From Apostichopus japonicus (Eukaryota; Echinodermata; Holothuroidea; Aspidochirotida; Stichopodidae), in assembly GCF_037975245.1 (NCBI RefSeq), contig NC_092572.1, positions 20,026,489 to 20,090,488 on the forward strand: 64,000 nucleotides of DNA. The letters run 5' to 3'. The notes under the pieces were generated by a model. The model saw only the letters and a program-made list of their open reading frames with translations. It was not told the origin of the DNA and made no database searches. This document shows, in pieces, positions 1-14,380 of the stretch. The position numbers were made by a program, and so were the translations under genes. Every line of letters begins with the position of its first letter. Within the stretch, counting starts at the first letter, position 1.

Positions 1-3000
1 CAGGAGCACATGCAATGAGACACGCAGACAATCAAACATTCATACAATAAATACGCAGACAATCAGGCAATAAGACACTCAAACAATCAGACAAACACAC
101 AATCAGGCACGCAGCCAGTCAGATATGCAGCCGAACAGACAATAAGGCAAGCAGACCATCACTCACGCACACAATCAGGCACGCACACAATCAGACACGA
201 CGACAGTCAAACAATCATACACGCAATCGGTCAAACCATGCAGACAATGCAGACAATCAGACAAGCAGCCAATCAGACAAGCAGACAATTGGAGATGCAG
301 ACAATTAGAGACAAAGACAATCAGACACGCACACAATCAGACAATCAGACAAGCACACAATCAGACAAGCACACAATCAGACACGCACACAATCAGACAC
401 GCACACAATCAGACACACAGACACGCACACAATCAGACAATCAGACACGCACACAATCACACAATCAGACAAGCACATAATCAGACACGCACACAATCAG
501 ACAAGCACACAATCAGACACGCACACAATCAGACAATCAGACAAGCACACAATCAGACAATCAGACAATCAGACACGCACACAATCAGACAATCAGACAC
601 GCACACAATCAGACAATCAGACAAGCACACAATCAGACAATCAGACAAGCACACAATCAGACACGCACATAATCAGACACGCACACAATCAGACAAGCAC
701 ACAATCAGGCAAGCACACAATCAGACACGCACACAATCAGACAATCAGACACGCAGACATCCATACACGCAGACAATCAGGCACGCAGACAATCAGGCAC
801 GCAGCCAGTAAGACAACCAGACATGGAGCCAGTACGAGAATCAGATACGCAAACAAGCAGACATGCAGACAACCAGGCACGCTGACGGTCAGACACGCAG
901 ACAGTCAAACAAGCATACACGCAGTCGGTCAAACAATCAGGAGCACATGCAATGAGACACGCAGACAATCAAACATTCATACAATAAATACGCAGACAAT
1001 CAGGCAATGACAGACACTCAAACAATCAGACACACACATAATCAGGCACGCAGCCAGTCAGATATGCAGCCAAACAGACAATAAGGCAAGCAGACCATCA
1101 CTCACGCAGACAATCAGGCACGCACACAATCAGACACGACGACAGTCAGACAGTCAAACAATCATACACGCAATCGGTCAAACCATGCATACAATGCAGA
1201 CAATCAGACAAGCAGCCAATCAGACAAGCAGACAATTGGAGATGCAGACAATTAGAGACAAAGACAATCAGACACGCACACAATCAGACAATCACACAAT
1301 CAGACAAGTACATAATCAGACACGCACACAATCAGACAAGCACACAATCAGACACGCACACAATCAGACACGCACACAATCAGACACGCACACAATCAGA
1401 CAATCAGACACGCACACAATCACACAATCAGACACGCACACAATCAGACAATCAGACACGCACACAATCAGACAATCAGACAAGCACACAATCAGACAAT
1501 CAGACAATCAGACAAGCACATAATCAGACACGCACACAATCAGACACGCACACAATCAGACACTCACACAATCAGAAAATCACACAATCAGACACGCACA
1601 CAATCAGACACGCAGACATCCATACACGCAGACAATCAGGCACGCAGACAATCAGGCACGCAGCCAGTAAGACAACCAGACATGGAGCTAGTACGAGAAT
1701 CAGATACGCAAACAAGCAGACATGCAGACAACTAGGTACGCTGACGGTCAGACACGCAGACAGTCAGACACACAGACAGTCAAACAAGCATACACGCAGT
1801 CGGTCAAACAATCAGGAGCACATGCAATGAGACACGCAGACAATCAAACATTCATACAATAAATACGCAGACAATCAGGCAATAAAACACTCAAACAATC
1901 AGACACACACACAATCAGGCACGCAGCCAGTCAGACATGCAGCCAAACAGACAATAAGGCAGGCAGACCATCACTCACGCAGACAATCAGGCACGCACAC
2001 AATCAGACACGAAGACAGTCAGACAGTCAAACAATCATACACGCAATCAGTCAAACCTTGCAGACAATGCAGACAATCAGACAAGCAGACAATTGGAGAT
2101 GCAGACAATTAGAGACAAAGAAAATCAGACAATCACATAATCAGACTATCAGACAATCAAACATTGAGATACGCAGCATCCATACACGCAGACAATCAGG
2201 CACGCAGCCAGCAAGACAATCAGACACGAAGACAGTCAGCCAGTCAAAAATCATACACGCAATCGGTCAAACCATCAGAAGTGCAGACAATCAGACAAGC
2301 AGCCAATCAGACAATTAGAAACGCAGACAATCAAACGATCATACAATAAAAAGCGCAAACAATCAGACAATCAGACACGCAGCCAATCAGAATTGCAGAC
2401 AATCAGAGACGCAGACAATTGGAGATGCAGACAATCAGAGGCAAATACAATCAGACAATCACATAATCACATAATCAGACTATCAGACAATCAAACATTG
2501 AGATACGCAGCATCCACACACGCAGACAATCAGGCACGCAGCCAGCAAGACAATCAGACACGGAGCCAGTCAGAGAATCAGACAACCAAACCATAAGACA
2601 ATCAAAGAATCAGACACGCAGACAATCAGCCTGTTAGACAATCAGACACGGAGCCAGTCGGAGAATCAGATACGCAGACAATTAGATTTGCAGACAATCA
2701 GGCACGCTGACGATCAGACACGCAGAGGGTCAAACAATCAGAAGCACATGCAATGAGACGCGCAGACAATCAAACGATCATACAATAAATATGCAAACAA
2801 TCAGGCAATAAGACATGCAAACACTCAGACACGCAGCCATTCATACTAGCATACAAACAGGTACGCAGCCAGTCAGATACGCAGCCAGTCAGACAATCAG
2901 GTATGCAGACACGCAGACAAGCAGACAATAAGACACGCAGACAATTAAACGATCATTCAATAAAAAGCGCAAACAATGAGACAAGCAGACAATGAGACAC

Positions 3001-4355
3001 GCAGACAATCAGAGACGCAGACGATCAGAGACGCAGACAATCAGAGACGCATACAATCAAACAATCAGACAACCAGACCATAAGACAATCAAACAATCAG
3101 ACACCCAGCATCCATACACGCAGACAATCAGGCATGCAGCCAGCAAGTCAACCAGACACGGATCCAGTCAGAGAATCAGATATGCAGACAATCAGGCACG
3201 CTGACGATCAGACGCTCAAACAGTCAAACAATCATACACGAAGTCGGTCAAACAATCAGAAGCGCATGCAATGAGACACGCAGACAATCAAGCAATCATA
3301 CAATAAATATGCAGACAATTAGACAATGAGACACGCAAACAATCACACACGCAGCCATTCATACACGCACTCAATCAGGTACGCAGCCAATTAGAGTCAA
3401 ACAGTCATACACGCAATCGGTCAAAGCATCAGAGGCGCAGACAATGAGACGCGCGGACAAGCAGACAATTAGACACGCAGAGAGTCAAACGATCATACAA
3501 TAAATAGCGCAAGCAATTAGGCACGCAGCCAGTCAGACACACAGACGGGAGCCAGTCAGACAATCTGAAATCAAACTATTAGACACGCAGACAATCAAAC
3601 ACGAAGACACATAATCAATCAAACACGAAGACACATAATCGGTCAAACAATCAGAAGCGCAAACGCGAAGGCACGAAGTCGCGCAGAGAATCAGACAATG
3701 AAACAAGCAGACAATGAGAAACGCCGCTATTATACACGCAGACAAAAACACAATCATAAAATCACACAATCACACAATCAGACAGCCACACAATCAGACA
3801 ACTAGACTATAAGACAAGCAGACAATCTGACAAGCAGACAAAATACACGCAGACACTCAGACAATCAAACAATCAGTCAGTCACATAATTAGACAATGAG
3901 AACCGCAGCATTTCATACACGCAGACAATCAGGCACGCAGCCAGTTAGACAATCAGACACAAAGCCAGTCAGAGAATCAGACACGCAGACAATCAGACAC
4001 GCAGACAATCAAGCAAGCAGACAATCAGACACGCAAACATTCTAACAATCATACACGAAGTTGGTCAAACAATCAGAAGCGCAAACGCGAAGACGCGAAG
4101 ATAATCAGTCAATGACACAATCAGACACGCAGCTATTCAAAGACGCAGACAATCAGACACGCAGCTAGTAAAGCAATCAGACAAGCAGACGGTCAGACAA
4201 TCATACACGCAGTGCGAAGAGCAGACAAGCAGACACACAGACAAGCAGACAAGCAGACGTTTGAGATGAGCAGACAAGCAAACACGTAGACAATCAAACG
4301 ATCATACAATAAAAAGCGCAGAGAAGCAGACAATCAGTCAATGAAACAATCAGAC
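1..4355. repeat. Satellite 1: degenerate 8-bp tandem repeat with ~0.9-kb higher-order units
   Basis: The whole stretch is built from 8-bp units close to CAGACAAT, CAGACACG and CACACAAT, so the plus strand is rich in A and C and poor in T. Three units make 24 bp, which explains the 8-residue periodic open frames (NQTRTQSD type). A larger unit is visible: the phrase CAGGAGCACATGCAATGAG starts at 1, 938 and 1813, with variants at 2739 and 3257, giving spacings of 937, 875, 926 and 518 bp. Copies toward 4.3 kb are more diverged. I see no gene. The left edge is outside the window. Confidence 0.95.
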
Positions 4356-7300
4356 ACATTTCTGTGGCTTACACAAAACTAACAGTTTACTTATTTTTGA
4401 ATATCTGTGGCTAACATCACTTTACATTATGGATTTATCTAACTTATATATGTGACTTAGAATACATACGAATCATATTTATCTCTGGATATATATGACC
4501 TTAATAACATATCAGGCTTAGAATACTTACGAATAGGATTAATCTATTGATATATGTGGCATAGAATACTTACGAATAGTTCAACTTACTTATGAATATG
4601 TGGCTAACACCAGTCTACATTATGGCTGTATCTATGAAAATCTGTGACTTGGAATACATACGAGGCAGATTAATCTCTGGATATCTGTGGCTTACAAAAC
4701 TTACATAGTTAATTTACTGATGGATATATGTGGATTATATCACTAACATAATGTATTTCTCTATGAATATGTGTGGCTTAGAATACATACGGAAACAGAT
4801 TTATCTACATAAATATATGTGGCTTAAACACTAACATACTTATTTATGAATATCTGAGCTTACATCACAGAGGTATTGAATTTATCTATGAATATGTTTC
4901 TTACGCAACTAACATCATCGACTCATCATTGAATATCTGGAGTTAGAAAAACCATATAGACATATCAGTTATATAGCTAATTTTACTTTTGTTAATCTAA
5001 TAATATCTATGGCTTAGAATACATATGAATCATATTTATCTATGAATTCATGAATATATGTGGCGTACAATAATTACATGGCTATTTAACGCATCAATAT
5101 ATGTGGCTTAGTATACGGTACTTACGAATAGGATTAAACTATGAATATCTGTGGCTTAGAATACTTACAGTAGGACAAAACAATGAATATATGTGGCTTA
5201 GAATACTTACAAATAGGATTAAACGATGTCTATCTGTGGCTTAGAATAATTACGAATAGGAATTAAATATGGATATATGTGGCTTAGAATACATACCAAT
5301 AGGATTAACCTGTGAATATCTGTGGCTTATAGTATTTACCAATCGGCTTAAGCTATGAATATCTTTGGCTTAGATTACTTACGGATAGGCTTAAGCTGTG
5401 AATATATGTGGCTTAGAATACTTACGAATAGGCTTAAGCTATGAATATCTGTGGCTTAGATTACTTTACGATTAGGATTAAACTATGAATATCTGTGGCT
5501 TGGAATACTTACGAATAGTATTACACTATGAATATCTGTGGCTTAGAATACTTACGAATAGTATTAATCTATTAATATCTGTGGCTTAGAATATTTACAG
5601 ATAGGCTTAAGCTATAAATATATGTGGCTTAGAATACTTACGAATAGGCTAAAGCTATAAATATATGAGTCTTAGAATAGTTACGAATAGGCTTAAGCTA
5701 TGAATCTCTCTGGCTTAGATTACTTACGAAGAGTATTAATCTATGAATATCTGTGGCTTAGAATACTTAAATTAAGAAGGGGCTTAAGCTATGAATATCT
5801 GTGGCTTAGAATACTTAAGAATAGGCTTAAGCTATGATTGTCTGTGGCTTAGAATACTTACGAATAGGCTTAAACTATGATTGTCTGTGGCTTAGAATAC
5901 ATACGAATCATATTTATCTATGGATATATATGACCTTAATAACATATCAGGCTTAGAATACTTACGAATAGGATTAATCTATTGATATATGTGGCATAGA
6001 ATATTTACTCATAGTTAAACTTACTGATGAATATGTGGCTCACACCACTTTACATTATGGATCTATCTTAAATATCTATGGCTTAGAATACGGTACTTAC
6101 GAATCGGATTAAACTAGGTATATCTGTGGCTTAGAATACTTACGAATATAATTTAAATATGAATATGTGTGGCTTTGAGTACTTACCAATAGGATAACTC
6201 TATGAATATCTGTGGCTTAGAATACTTACAAATAGGCTTAAGTTATGATTGTATATGGCTTAGAATACTTACGAATAGGCTTAAGCTATGAATATCTGTG
6301 GCTTAGAATACTTAGGAATAGTATAAACTTATGAACAACGTGGCTCAGAATACCTACAGTAGGACTAAACTATAGATATACGTGGCTTAGTTTACTTACG
6401 ATGTGTTTTAAACTATGTATATCTGTGGCTTAGAATACTTAAAAAATGGCTTAAGCTATGAATAACTGTGGCTTAAAATACTTACAAATAGGCTTAAGTT
6501 ATGATTGTATATGGCTTAGAATACTTACGAATAGGCTTAAGCTATGAATATCTGTGGCTTAGAATACTTAAGAATAGGCTGAAGTTATGATTGTGTGTGA
6601 CTTAGAAAATTTACGAAAAGAATTATTATGAATATATGTGGCTTTGAATACTTACAGTAGGACTAAACTATAAATATCTGTGGCTTAGAAAGCTAACAAA
6701 TAGTATTTAATCTATGAATATCTGTGGCTTGGAATATTTAAGAAAAAGCTTAAGCAATGAATATCTGTGGCGTAGAATACTTACGAATAAGCTTATATGA
6801 TTGCCTGTGGAAAAGGATTAATCTATGAATATCTATGGCTTAGATTACTTAGGAATATTATTAGACTATGAATATATGTAGCTAAGAGTGCTTACAAATA
6901 GGATTAAACTATGTATATCTGGGGCTATGAATACTAACGAATAGGACTAAACTATGAATATATGTGGCTTAACATTCTTACGAATAGTATTAATCTATTA
7001 ATATATGTGGCTTAGAATACTTATAGTAGGACTAAACTATGAATATATGTGGCTTAGAATAGGCTTAAGCTATGAATACCTGTGGTTTAGAATACTTACG
7101 AAAAGGATAGATCTATTATTATCTCTGGCTTACATTACTTACAGTATGACTAAACTATGAAGATATGTGGCTTCGAATACTTAAGAATAGGATTAATCCA
7201 TGTATATCTGGGGCTTATTCTACTTAGGAATGATATAAGACTATGAATATCTGTGGCTTAGAATACTTAAGAATAGAATAAACTATGAATATCTGTGGCT

Positions 7301-10300
7301 TAAAATACTTACAAATAGGATTAAGCTATAAATTTATGTGGCTTAAGCTAAGAATAGTAATAAACTATGAATATCTGAGGCTTAGAACACTTAGGAATAA
7401 GATTAAGCTATGAAAATCGGTGGCTTAGAATATTTACGAATATGCATAAGCTATGAATATCTGTGGCTTAGATTTCTTACGTATGAGTTTATTCTTTGAA
7501 TATCTGTGGCTTGAAATACTTACAAATAGGATTAAGCTATAAATTTATGTGGCTTAGAATACTTACGAATAGTATTAAACTATGAATATATATGGCTTAA
7601 AATGTTTACAAATAGTATTAATCTATGAATATATGTGGCTTAAATTACTTACGAAGAAGCTTAAGCTATGAATATCTATGGCTTGGATTACTTAAGAATA
7701 GTAATAAACTATGAATATCTGAGGCTTGGAACACTTAAGAATAAGATTAAGCTATTAATATCGGTGGCTTAGAATATTTACGAATAGGCATAAGCTATGA
7801 ATATCTGTGGCTTTGAATACTTACGAATAATTTTAAACTATACATATCTGTGGCTTAAAATACAAATAGGATTAAGCCATAAATTTATGTGGCTTGGAAT
7901 ACTTACGAATAGTATTAATCTATGAATATCTGTGGCTTAAATTACTTACGAAGAAGCTTAAGCTATGAATATCTGTGGGTTAGATTACCTAAGAATAGTA
8001 ATAAACTATAAATATCTGTGGCTTAGATTTCTTACGTATAAGTTTAATCTATGAATATCTGTGGCTTTGAATATTTACAAATAGCTTAAGCTATGAATAT
8101 CTGTGGCTTAGATTTCTTACGTATAAGTTTAAACTATGAATATCTGTGGCTTTGAATTCTTACAAATAGTTTTAAACTATAAATATCTGTGGCTTAAAAT
8201 ACTAACAAATAGGATTAAGCTATAAATTTATGTGGCTTAGAATACTTACGAATAGTATTAAACTATGAATATCTGTGGCTTAAAATACCTACAAGTAGTA
8301 TTAATCTATGAATATCTGTGGCTTAAATTACTAACGAAGAAGCTTAAGCTATGATTATCTGTGGCTTAGAATATCTACGAATAGGCATAAGCTATGAATA
8401 ACTGTGGCTTAGATTTCTTATGTATATGTTTAATCTATGAATATCTGTGGCTTTGAATACTTAGGAATAGTTTTAAACTATGAATATCTGTGGCTTAGAT
8501 TTCTTATGTATAAGTTTAATCTATGAATATCTGTGGCTTTGAATACTTAGGAATAGTTTTTAACTATGAATCTATGTGGCTAAGAATACGTATGGATAGG
8601 CTTATGCTATGAATATCTGTGGCTTACATAACTTAAGAATGGGATTAAACTATGAATATATGAAGCTTGGAATACTTAGGAATAGGATTAAGCTATAGAT
8701 ATCGGTGGCTTAGAATACTTACGAATAGTATTAAACTATGAATATATATGGCTTAAAATACTTACAAATAGTATTAATCTATGAATATCTGTGGCTTAAA
8801 TTACTTACGAAGAAGCTTAAGCTATGAATATATGTGGCTTAGAATACTTAAGAATAGTAATAAACTATGAATATCTGAGGCTTGGAACACTTAGGAATAA
8901 GATTAAGCTATGAATATCGGTGGCTTAGAATATCTACGAATAGTCATAAGCTATAAATATATGTGGCTTAGATTTCTTACGTATAAGTTTAATCTATGAA
9001 TATCGGTGGCTTAGAATATCAACGAATAGGCATAAGCTATAAATATCTGTGGCTTAAAATACTTACAAATAGGATTAAGCTATAAATTTATGTGGCTTAG
9101 AATACTTACGAATAGTTTTAAACTATGAATATATGTGGCTTAAAATACTTACAAATAGGATTAAGCTATGAATTTATGTGGCTTAAATTACTTACGAAGA
9201 AGCTTAAGCTATGAATATCTGGCTTAGATTACTTACGAATAGTAATAAACTATGAATATCTGAGGCTTGGAACATTTAGGAATAAGATTAAGCTATAGAT
9301 ATCGGTGGCTTAGAATATTTACGAATAGGCATAAGCTTTGAATATCGGTGGCTTAGATTTCTTACGTGTAAGTATAATCTATGAATATCTGTGGCTTTGA
9401 ATACTTACGAATAGTTTTAAACTATGAATATCTGTGGCTTAAAATACTTACAAATAGGATTAAGCTATGAATTTATGTGGCTTAAATTACTTACGAAGAA
9501 GCTTAAGCTATGAATATCTGGCTTAGATTACTTAAGAATAGTAATAAACTATGAATATCTGAGGCTTGGAACATTTAGGAATAAGATTAAGCTATAGATA
9601 TCGGTGGCTTAGAATATTTACGAATAGGCATAAGCTTTGAATATCGGTGGCTTAGATTTCTTACGTGTAAGTATAATCTATGAATATCTGTGGCTTTGAA
9701 TACTTAGGAATAGTTTTAAACTATGAATATCTTTGGCTAAGAATACGTACGGATAGGCTTATGCTATGAATATCTGTGGCTTACATAACTTAAGAATAGG
9801 ATTAAACTATGAATATATGAGGCTTGAAATACTTAGGAATAGGATTAAGCTATAGATATCGGTGGCTTAGAATACTTACGAATAGTATTAAACTATAAAT
9901 ATATATGGCCTAAAATACTTACAAATAGTATTAATCTATGAATATCTGTGGCTTAAATTGCTTACGAAGAAGCTTAAGCTATGAATATATGTGGCTTAGA
10001 TTACTTAAGAATAGTAATAAACTATGAATATCTGAGGCTTGGAACACTTAGGAATAAGATTAAGCTATGAATATCGGCTTAGAATATCTACGAATGGGCA
10101 TAAGCTATAAATATATGTGGCTTAGATTTCTTACGTATAAGTTTAATCTATGAATATCTGTGGCTTTGAATACTTACGAATAGTTTTAAACTATGAATAT
10201 CTGTGGCTTAAAATACTTACAAATAGGATTAAGCTATGAATTTATGTGGCTTAGAATACTTACGAATAGCATTAAACTATGAATATATATGGCTTAAAAT

Positions 10301-11590
10301 ACTTACAACTAGTACTAATCTATTAATACATGTGGCTTAAATTACTTACGAAGAAGCTAAAGCTATGAATATCTATGGCTTAGATTACTTAAGAATAGTA
10401 ATAAACTATGAATATCTGAGGCTTGGAACACTTAGGAATAATATTAAGCTATGAATATCGGTGGCTTAAAATATTTACGAATATGCATAAGCTATGAATA
10501 TCTGTGGCTTAGAATACTTACGAATATGCATAAGCTAGAATACTTTAAAATCTTATTATTCTATGAATGTATGTGGCTTAGAATAATTACTTATAATATT
10601 AATAAATGAATATCTATGGCTTGAAATACTTACAAATAGTATTAACCTATGAATATCTGTGGCTTGGAATACTTACGAATAGGATAAAACTATGAATATC
10701 TGTGGATTAGAATACTTATGAATAAGCTTAATCCATGAATATCTTTGGCTTAGAATACTTACGAATAAGCATAAGCTATGAATATCTGTTGCTTAAATTT
10801 CTTACGTATAAGTTTAATCTATGACTATCTGTGGCTTTGAATACTAAGGAATAGTTTTAAACTATGAATATCTGTGGAATAGAATAATTACAAATAGGCA
10901 TAAGCTATGAACATGTTGCAAAGAATACTAAGGAAGAGGATTTACGAATATTATGAGTATATGAATATCTGTGGCTTAGAATACTTAGGAATAATATTAA
11001 ACTATGAATATATGTGGCTTACATTACTTTAGAATAGTAATAAATTATTAATATATTTGGCTTGGAATACTTAGGAATAGGAATAAGCTATTAATATATG
11101 TGGCTTAGAATACTTACGAATATAATTAAGCTATGAATATATGTTGCTTACATTACTTTAGAATAGTATTAAACTATGAATATCTGTGGCATAGAATACT
11201 TACGAATGGGCATAAGCAATGAATATCTTTGGCTAAGAATACTTAGAATTAAGATTAAGCTATCAATTTCCGTGGCTTAGAATACTTACGATTATTATTA
11301 ATATATGAATATCTGTGGCTTAGAATACTTAGGAATAGTATTAAACTATGTTTATCTGTGGCATAGAATACTTACGAATAGGCATAAGCTATGAACATCT
11401 TTGGCTAAGAATACTTAGGAATAAGATTAAGCTATAAATGTCTGTGGCTTATATTACTTAGGAATAGGATTAAGCTATGAATATATGTGACTTAGAATAC
11501 TTAGGAATAGGATTAAGCTATAAATATATGTGGCTTAGAATACTTATGAATATCTGTGGCTTAGAATACTTACGAATAGAATAGAAAAGT
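4356..11590. repeat. Satellite 2: 43-bp tandem repeat
   Basis: About 165 diverged copies of a 43-bp unit containing GAATATCTGTGGCTTAGAAT followed by ACTTACGAATAGG and a TTAAGCTAT or TTAAACTAT end. Higher-order structure is visible: a unit that has lost the TGT of ATCTGTGGC recurs at about 9191 and about 9490, a spacing of about 300 bp or seven units, with the neighbouring variants in the same order. The left 600 bp are the most degenerate, as expected at an array edge. No long frame or gene is present. Confidence 0.95.
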
Positions 11591-12240
11591 TATGAATATC
11601 TGCTGCATGCAATGATAACATAATATATTTATATGTCTGAATATATGTGGCCTACAACACTAATATAATAGATGTATCTATGAATATATGTGGCCTACAA
11701 TACTAAAATGATATATGTATCTATGAATATATGTGGCCTACAATACTAACATATAATAGATGTGGGCCCCTATCTATGAATATATGTTGCCTATAACATT
11801 AACATAACAGCTGTATCTATGAATATATGTGGCCAGCCTCACTAACATAACAGCTGTATCTATGTATATAGCTGGCCTACAACACTAACATAACAGTCTA
11901 TGGATATATGTGGCATGCAACCCTAACATAATATATATCCGAATATATGTGGCCTACAACACTAATACAATAGATGCATCTATGAATATATGTGGCCTAC
12001 AATACTAACGTTTACTATATCTGGGCCCCCATCTATGAATATATGTGACCTACAACACTAACATAACAGCTGTATCTATGAATATATGTGGCCTACAATA
12101 CTAAAATATAATAGATGTATCTATGAATATATGTGGCCTACAACAATAACATAACAGCTGTATATACGAATATATGTGGCCTACAATACTAAAAAAACAG
12201 TTGTATCTATAAATGTATACAGTACAACAATAAAAAATAA
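11591..12240. repeat. Satellite 2 variant block
   Basis: The same 43-bp periodicity continues in a distinct subfamily. CTATGAATATATGTGGCCTA is followed by CAACACTAACATAACAGCTG and similar. Two units carry a GGGCCCC insertion near 11765 and 12025. The array stops in an A-rich stretch at about 12220-12248, directly against a retrotransposon fragment. Confidence 0.9.
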
Positions 12241-12250
12241 ATAAAAAAGA

Positions 12251-12747
12251 GAGAGGTTAGTAGAAACTTAATTTCTATGTTGTGTTGTTTTATGAAGGGT
12301 AATCATACAGAGTGGGATGAGTTGGTACTAGAGTTCATGTTTGCCCTTAATTCGTATGTAAATGATTCCACTGGATTCTCACCGGCAGAGTTATTTATCA
12401 ACTGTACCTTGAGAGGACCTGGAGAATGGGTGGGAAGTGATAGTAAGGTATTTAGGGATATGGAAGCCATGTGGGCAGTTGCGAAACAGAACATGGAACG
12501 CCAGACAAAAGTCAATAAAGGGCAGTATGATAGACAGAGGGAAGAGTCTACGGTCAGAGTTGGTGATGGGGTGCCACTGCGATCACATGCTTTGTCTAAC
12601 TTAAAAAAAGTGATTTCTGCTAAACTAGCACCAAAATGGAGGGGACCTTACATGGTTTCTGGGCAGGTTTCTCCATTGACATTTCGGATAAGAGATGAGA
12701 AGTCGGGGGAAACTAGGAAACTAGGCCTTACAACGGACAGGCTTTGA
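12251..12747 (+). pseudogene. Ty3/gypsy integrase C-terminal fragment
   Basis: An open frame of 156 residues from the ATG at 12277 reads back in frame to about 12253, where the satellite begins, so the 5' part of the element is missing. Visible integrase features are the late catalytic-core segment (TEWDELVLEF, then STGFSPAELF near residues 31-40) and the C-terminal GPY/F module (KLAPKWRGPYMV, residues 116-127). Both are typical of Ty3/gypsy pol. The frame ends normally at 12745-12747. No reverse transcriptase, gag or complete LTR pair is present, so this is a dead fragment lying against, or inserted into, the satellite. The family call is firm; the lineage is not. Confidence 0.85.
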
Positions 12748-12902
12748 ACACAAAACACAGAAATAAGAACATATATGTGCACACTCTGATGATCTGAGAG
12801 GCTCTGCCTTGCTTCTTTATTCAGTCTTCCTAACTAGACTGCTTGTCTAGCTATTTACATAACATAAATGCATGAGAACAATATAACATTGATAAAAGGA
12901 AT
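12732..12902. repeat. Direct repeat, copy 1 (after integrase fragment)
   Basis: This segment starts inside the last codons of the integrase frame (CAACGGACAG...) and includes GAGGCTCTGCCTTGCTTCTT and GACTGCTTGTCTAGCTATTT. It recurs about 304 bp further on. It may be the 3' non-coding or LTR edge of the retrotransposon. No clean TG..CA LTR ends could be defined. Confidence 0.7.
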
Positions 12903-13035
12903 GAACCTGAATACAGTACTATGTCCACCTGGTGAACATATGTAAGCTGACACATATACTGCTCGTACATAGCAGGCCCAGTGCAGCCGCATTAGTAATA
13001 AACTATCTCTACAATTGTAGAGTCCGTCGGCTTGA

Positions 13036-13200
13036 CAACGGACAGACTTGGAACACAAAACACGGAAAAAAAGAAAATACATCGAGGGTTTGGGAGGCTC
13101 TGCCTTACTTCTTTATTCAGCCTTCCTAACTAGACTGCTTGTCTAGCTATTTACATAACATAAATGCATTAGAACAATATACCATTGATAGGAAGAATGT
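13036..13200. repeat. Direct repeat, copy 2
   Basis: Second copy of the segment at 12732-12902, with the same order of phrases (CAACGGACAGACTTGGAACA, GAGGCTCTGCCTTACTTCTT, CTTGTCTAGCTATTTACATA) and scattered differences. The 133 bp between the copies are unrelated. Confidence 0.7.
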
Positions 13201-13644
13201 AGCATAGTTTGGAATTGCAAATAATTATTCATAATTTACTTTGGGATTTGTAATCAATTAAGCTATGTTACCTGTCCGTTGAATAAATTATTTAAAATTG
13301 GGTCTCAAATGTGGTCTCAAAGTACATCGAAAAAAATTGTTGTTCCAGTGTTAGTAAGACGATCCGGAACATTTAGTATAGAATAAGTGTACTCACGGTT
13401 TTTCTTCTTCATCTGTTCCCTTCCTCCCCTCGGTCCCCTTACTGTCCCTAGGTACTTACCACAGACCGGCGAAGTAAAAGACCACCGTTGACAACAAGAA
13501 TCCGACACAACTTAGATTGGAAATAAAGATATCCCTTAATTATCCAGGGCAAGGGAATTAAAAATGGCGCCGTTTGATTGTTTATGTTCCTTACGGCGTA
13601 TAGGCAGATAACCTCCTTATCCGGGGCGGAGGGTTGCCATAAAG
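13201..13644. other. Unassigned sequence between repeats
   Basis: No recognisable gene or repeat. It contains only short frames without homology that I can see. It probably belongs with the retrotransposon remnant or with older satellite-flanking DNA. Confidence 0.5.
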
Positions 13645-14212
13645 CAGTTCATTGATCTCCGCAGGTTCCTTTTTGAATCCAATCACTCAGTGAACGCACG
13701 GAAATCCTGTCTTTCGTTCCGAAAATCCTGCAAATACATACGAAAAACATGAATATCTGTGGCTTACATGCTTTCAATGATAGATGAGTCTATGATTATT
13801 TGCTTTAATATCTAAGGCTTAAAATACATACGAAACACGTTTACTCTATCTATGAAAATTTATGGCTGAAACAACTGACAAAGCTAATCTATCTATGAAT
13901 ATGTGTGTGCATTACATCACTTACATAATATGTATACCTATGAATATGTGTGGCTTAGAAAACTTTTAGAGTTAATTTATTATGAATATCTGTGGCTTAC
14001 ATCACTTACAAACTAGACTTATCATTGAATATCTGTATAAATATACGAAACAGACTAGGCCTAATCTAACTTGTAAACAAATCTACTTACAAAATGGGCA
14101 GAGAGCCTCACTATCTCGTTAAAGGGTTGATCTACGCAGGTTTCGTCATGAAATCAATCACTCCGAGAACGCAAGAAAATCCCATATTAAGTTCCAAAAA
14201 TCCTGAATTTAA
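13645..14212. repeat. Displaced block of satellite 2 between two related flanks
   Basis: 13737-14080 again carries the GAATATCTGTGGCTTACAT phrase of satellite 2 at irregular, diverged spacing. It is bracketed by two related segments, at about 13650-13735 (TTGATCTCCGCAGGTTCC.. AATCACTCAGTGAACGCA) and about 14127-14212 (TTGATCTACGCAGGTTTC.. AATCACTCCGAGAACGCA). Satellite plus flank therefore looks like part of an old larger repeat, later separated from the main array by the retrotransposon fragment. Confidence 0.65.
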
Positions 14213-14380
14213 TTCCAAAAATCCTGGGTTTAGTTCCAAAAATCCTGAATTTAATTCCGAAAATCCTGGATTTAGTTCAGACACTCATGAATTCTGTTTC
14301 GAAAATCCTGTACATCGTTCCGAAATTCCTGAATTCAGTTCCAAAAATACTGTATATAGTTCCAAAAATCCTGTTTTTTA
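14168..14380. repeat. 21-bp minisatellite
   Basis: About ten copies of AATCCTGAATTTAATTCCAA-type units, 21 bp each. Because 21 is a multiple of three, the plus strand stays open and would read as a 7-residue repeat (KNPEFNS). The unit phrase also occurs in short form at 13710-13735 (GTTCCGAAAATCCTG). I regard the open frame from 14094 as repeat-derived, not as a gene. Confidence 0.8.

Noticed and set aside
238-3204. Plus-strand frames of 60-112 residues rich in NQTRTQSD
   Set aside because: They are the 8-bp satellite read in frame (24-bp period); no start context, composition or domain supports a gene.
1-4355. CRISPR-like spacing of short direct repeats
   Set aside because: The repeat is contiguous 8-bp units without unique spacers, in a eukaryotic genome.
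4356-11590. 43-bp satellite considered as an array of repeats with spacers
   Set aside because: Every part of the 43-bp unit is repeated; there are no unique spacers.
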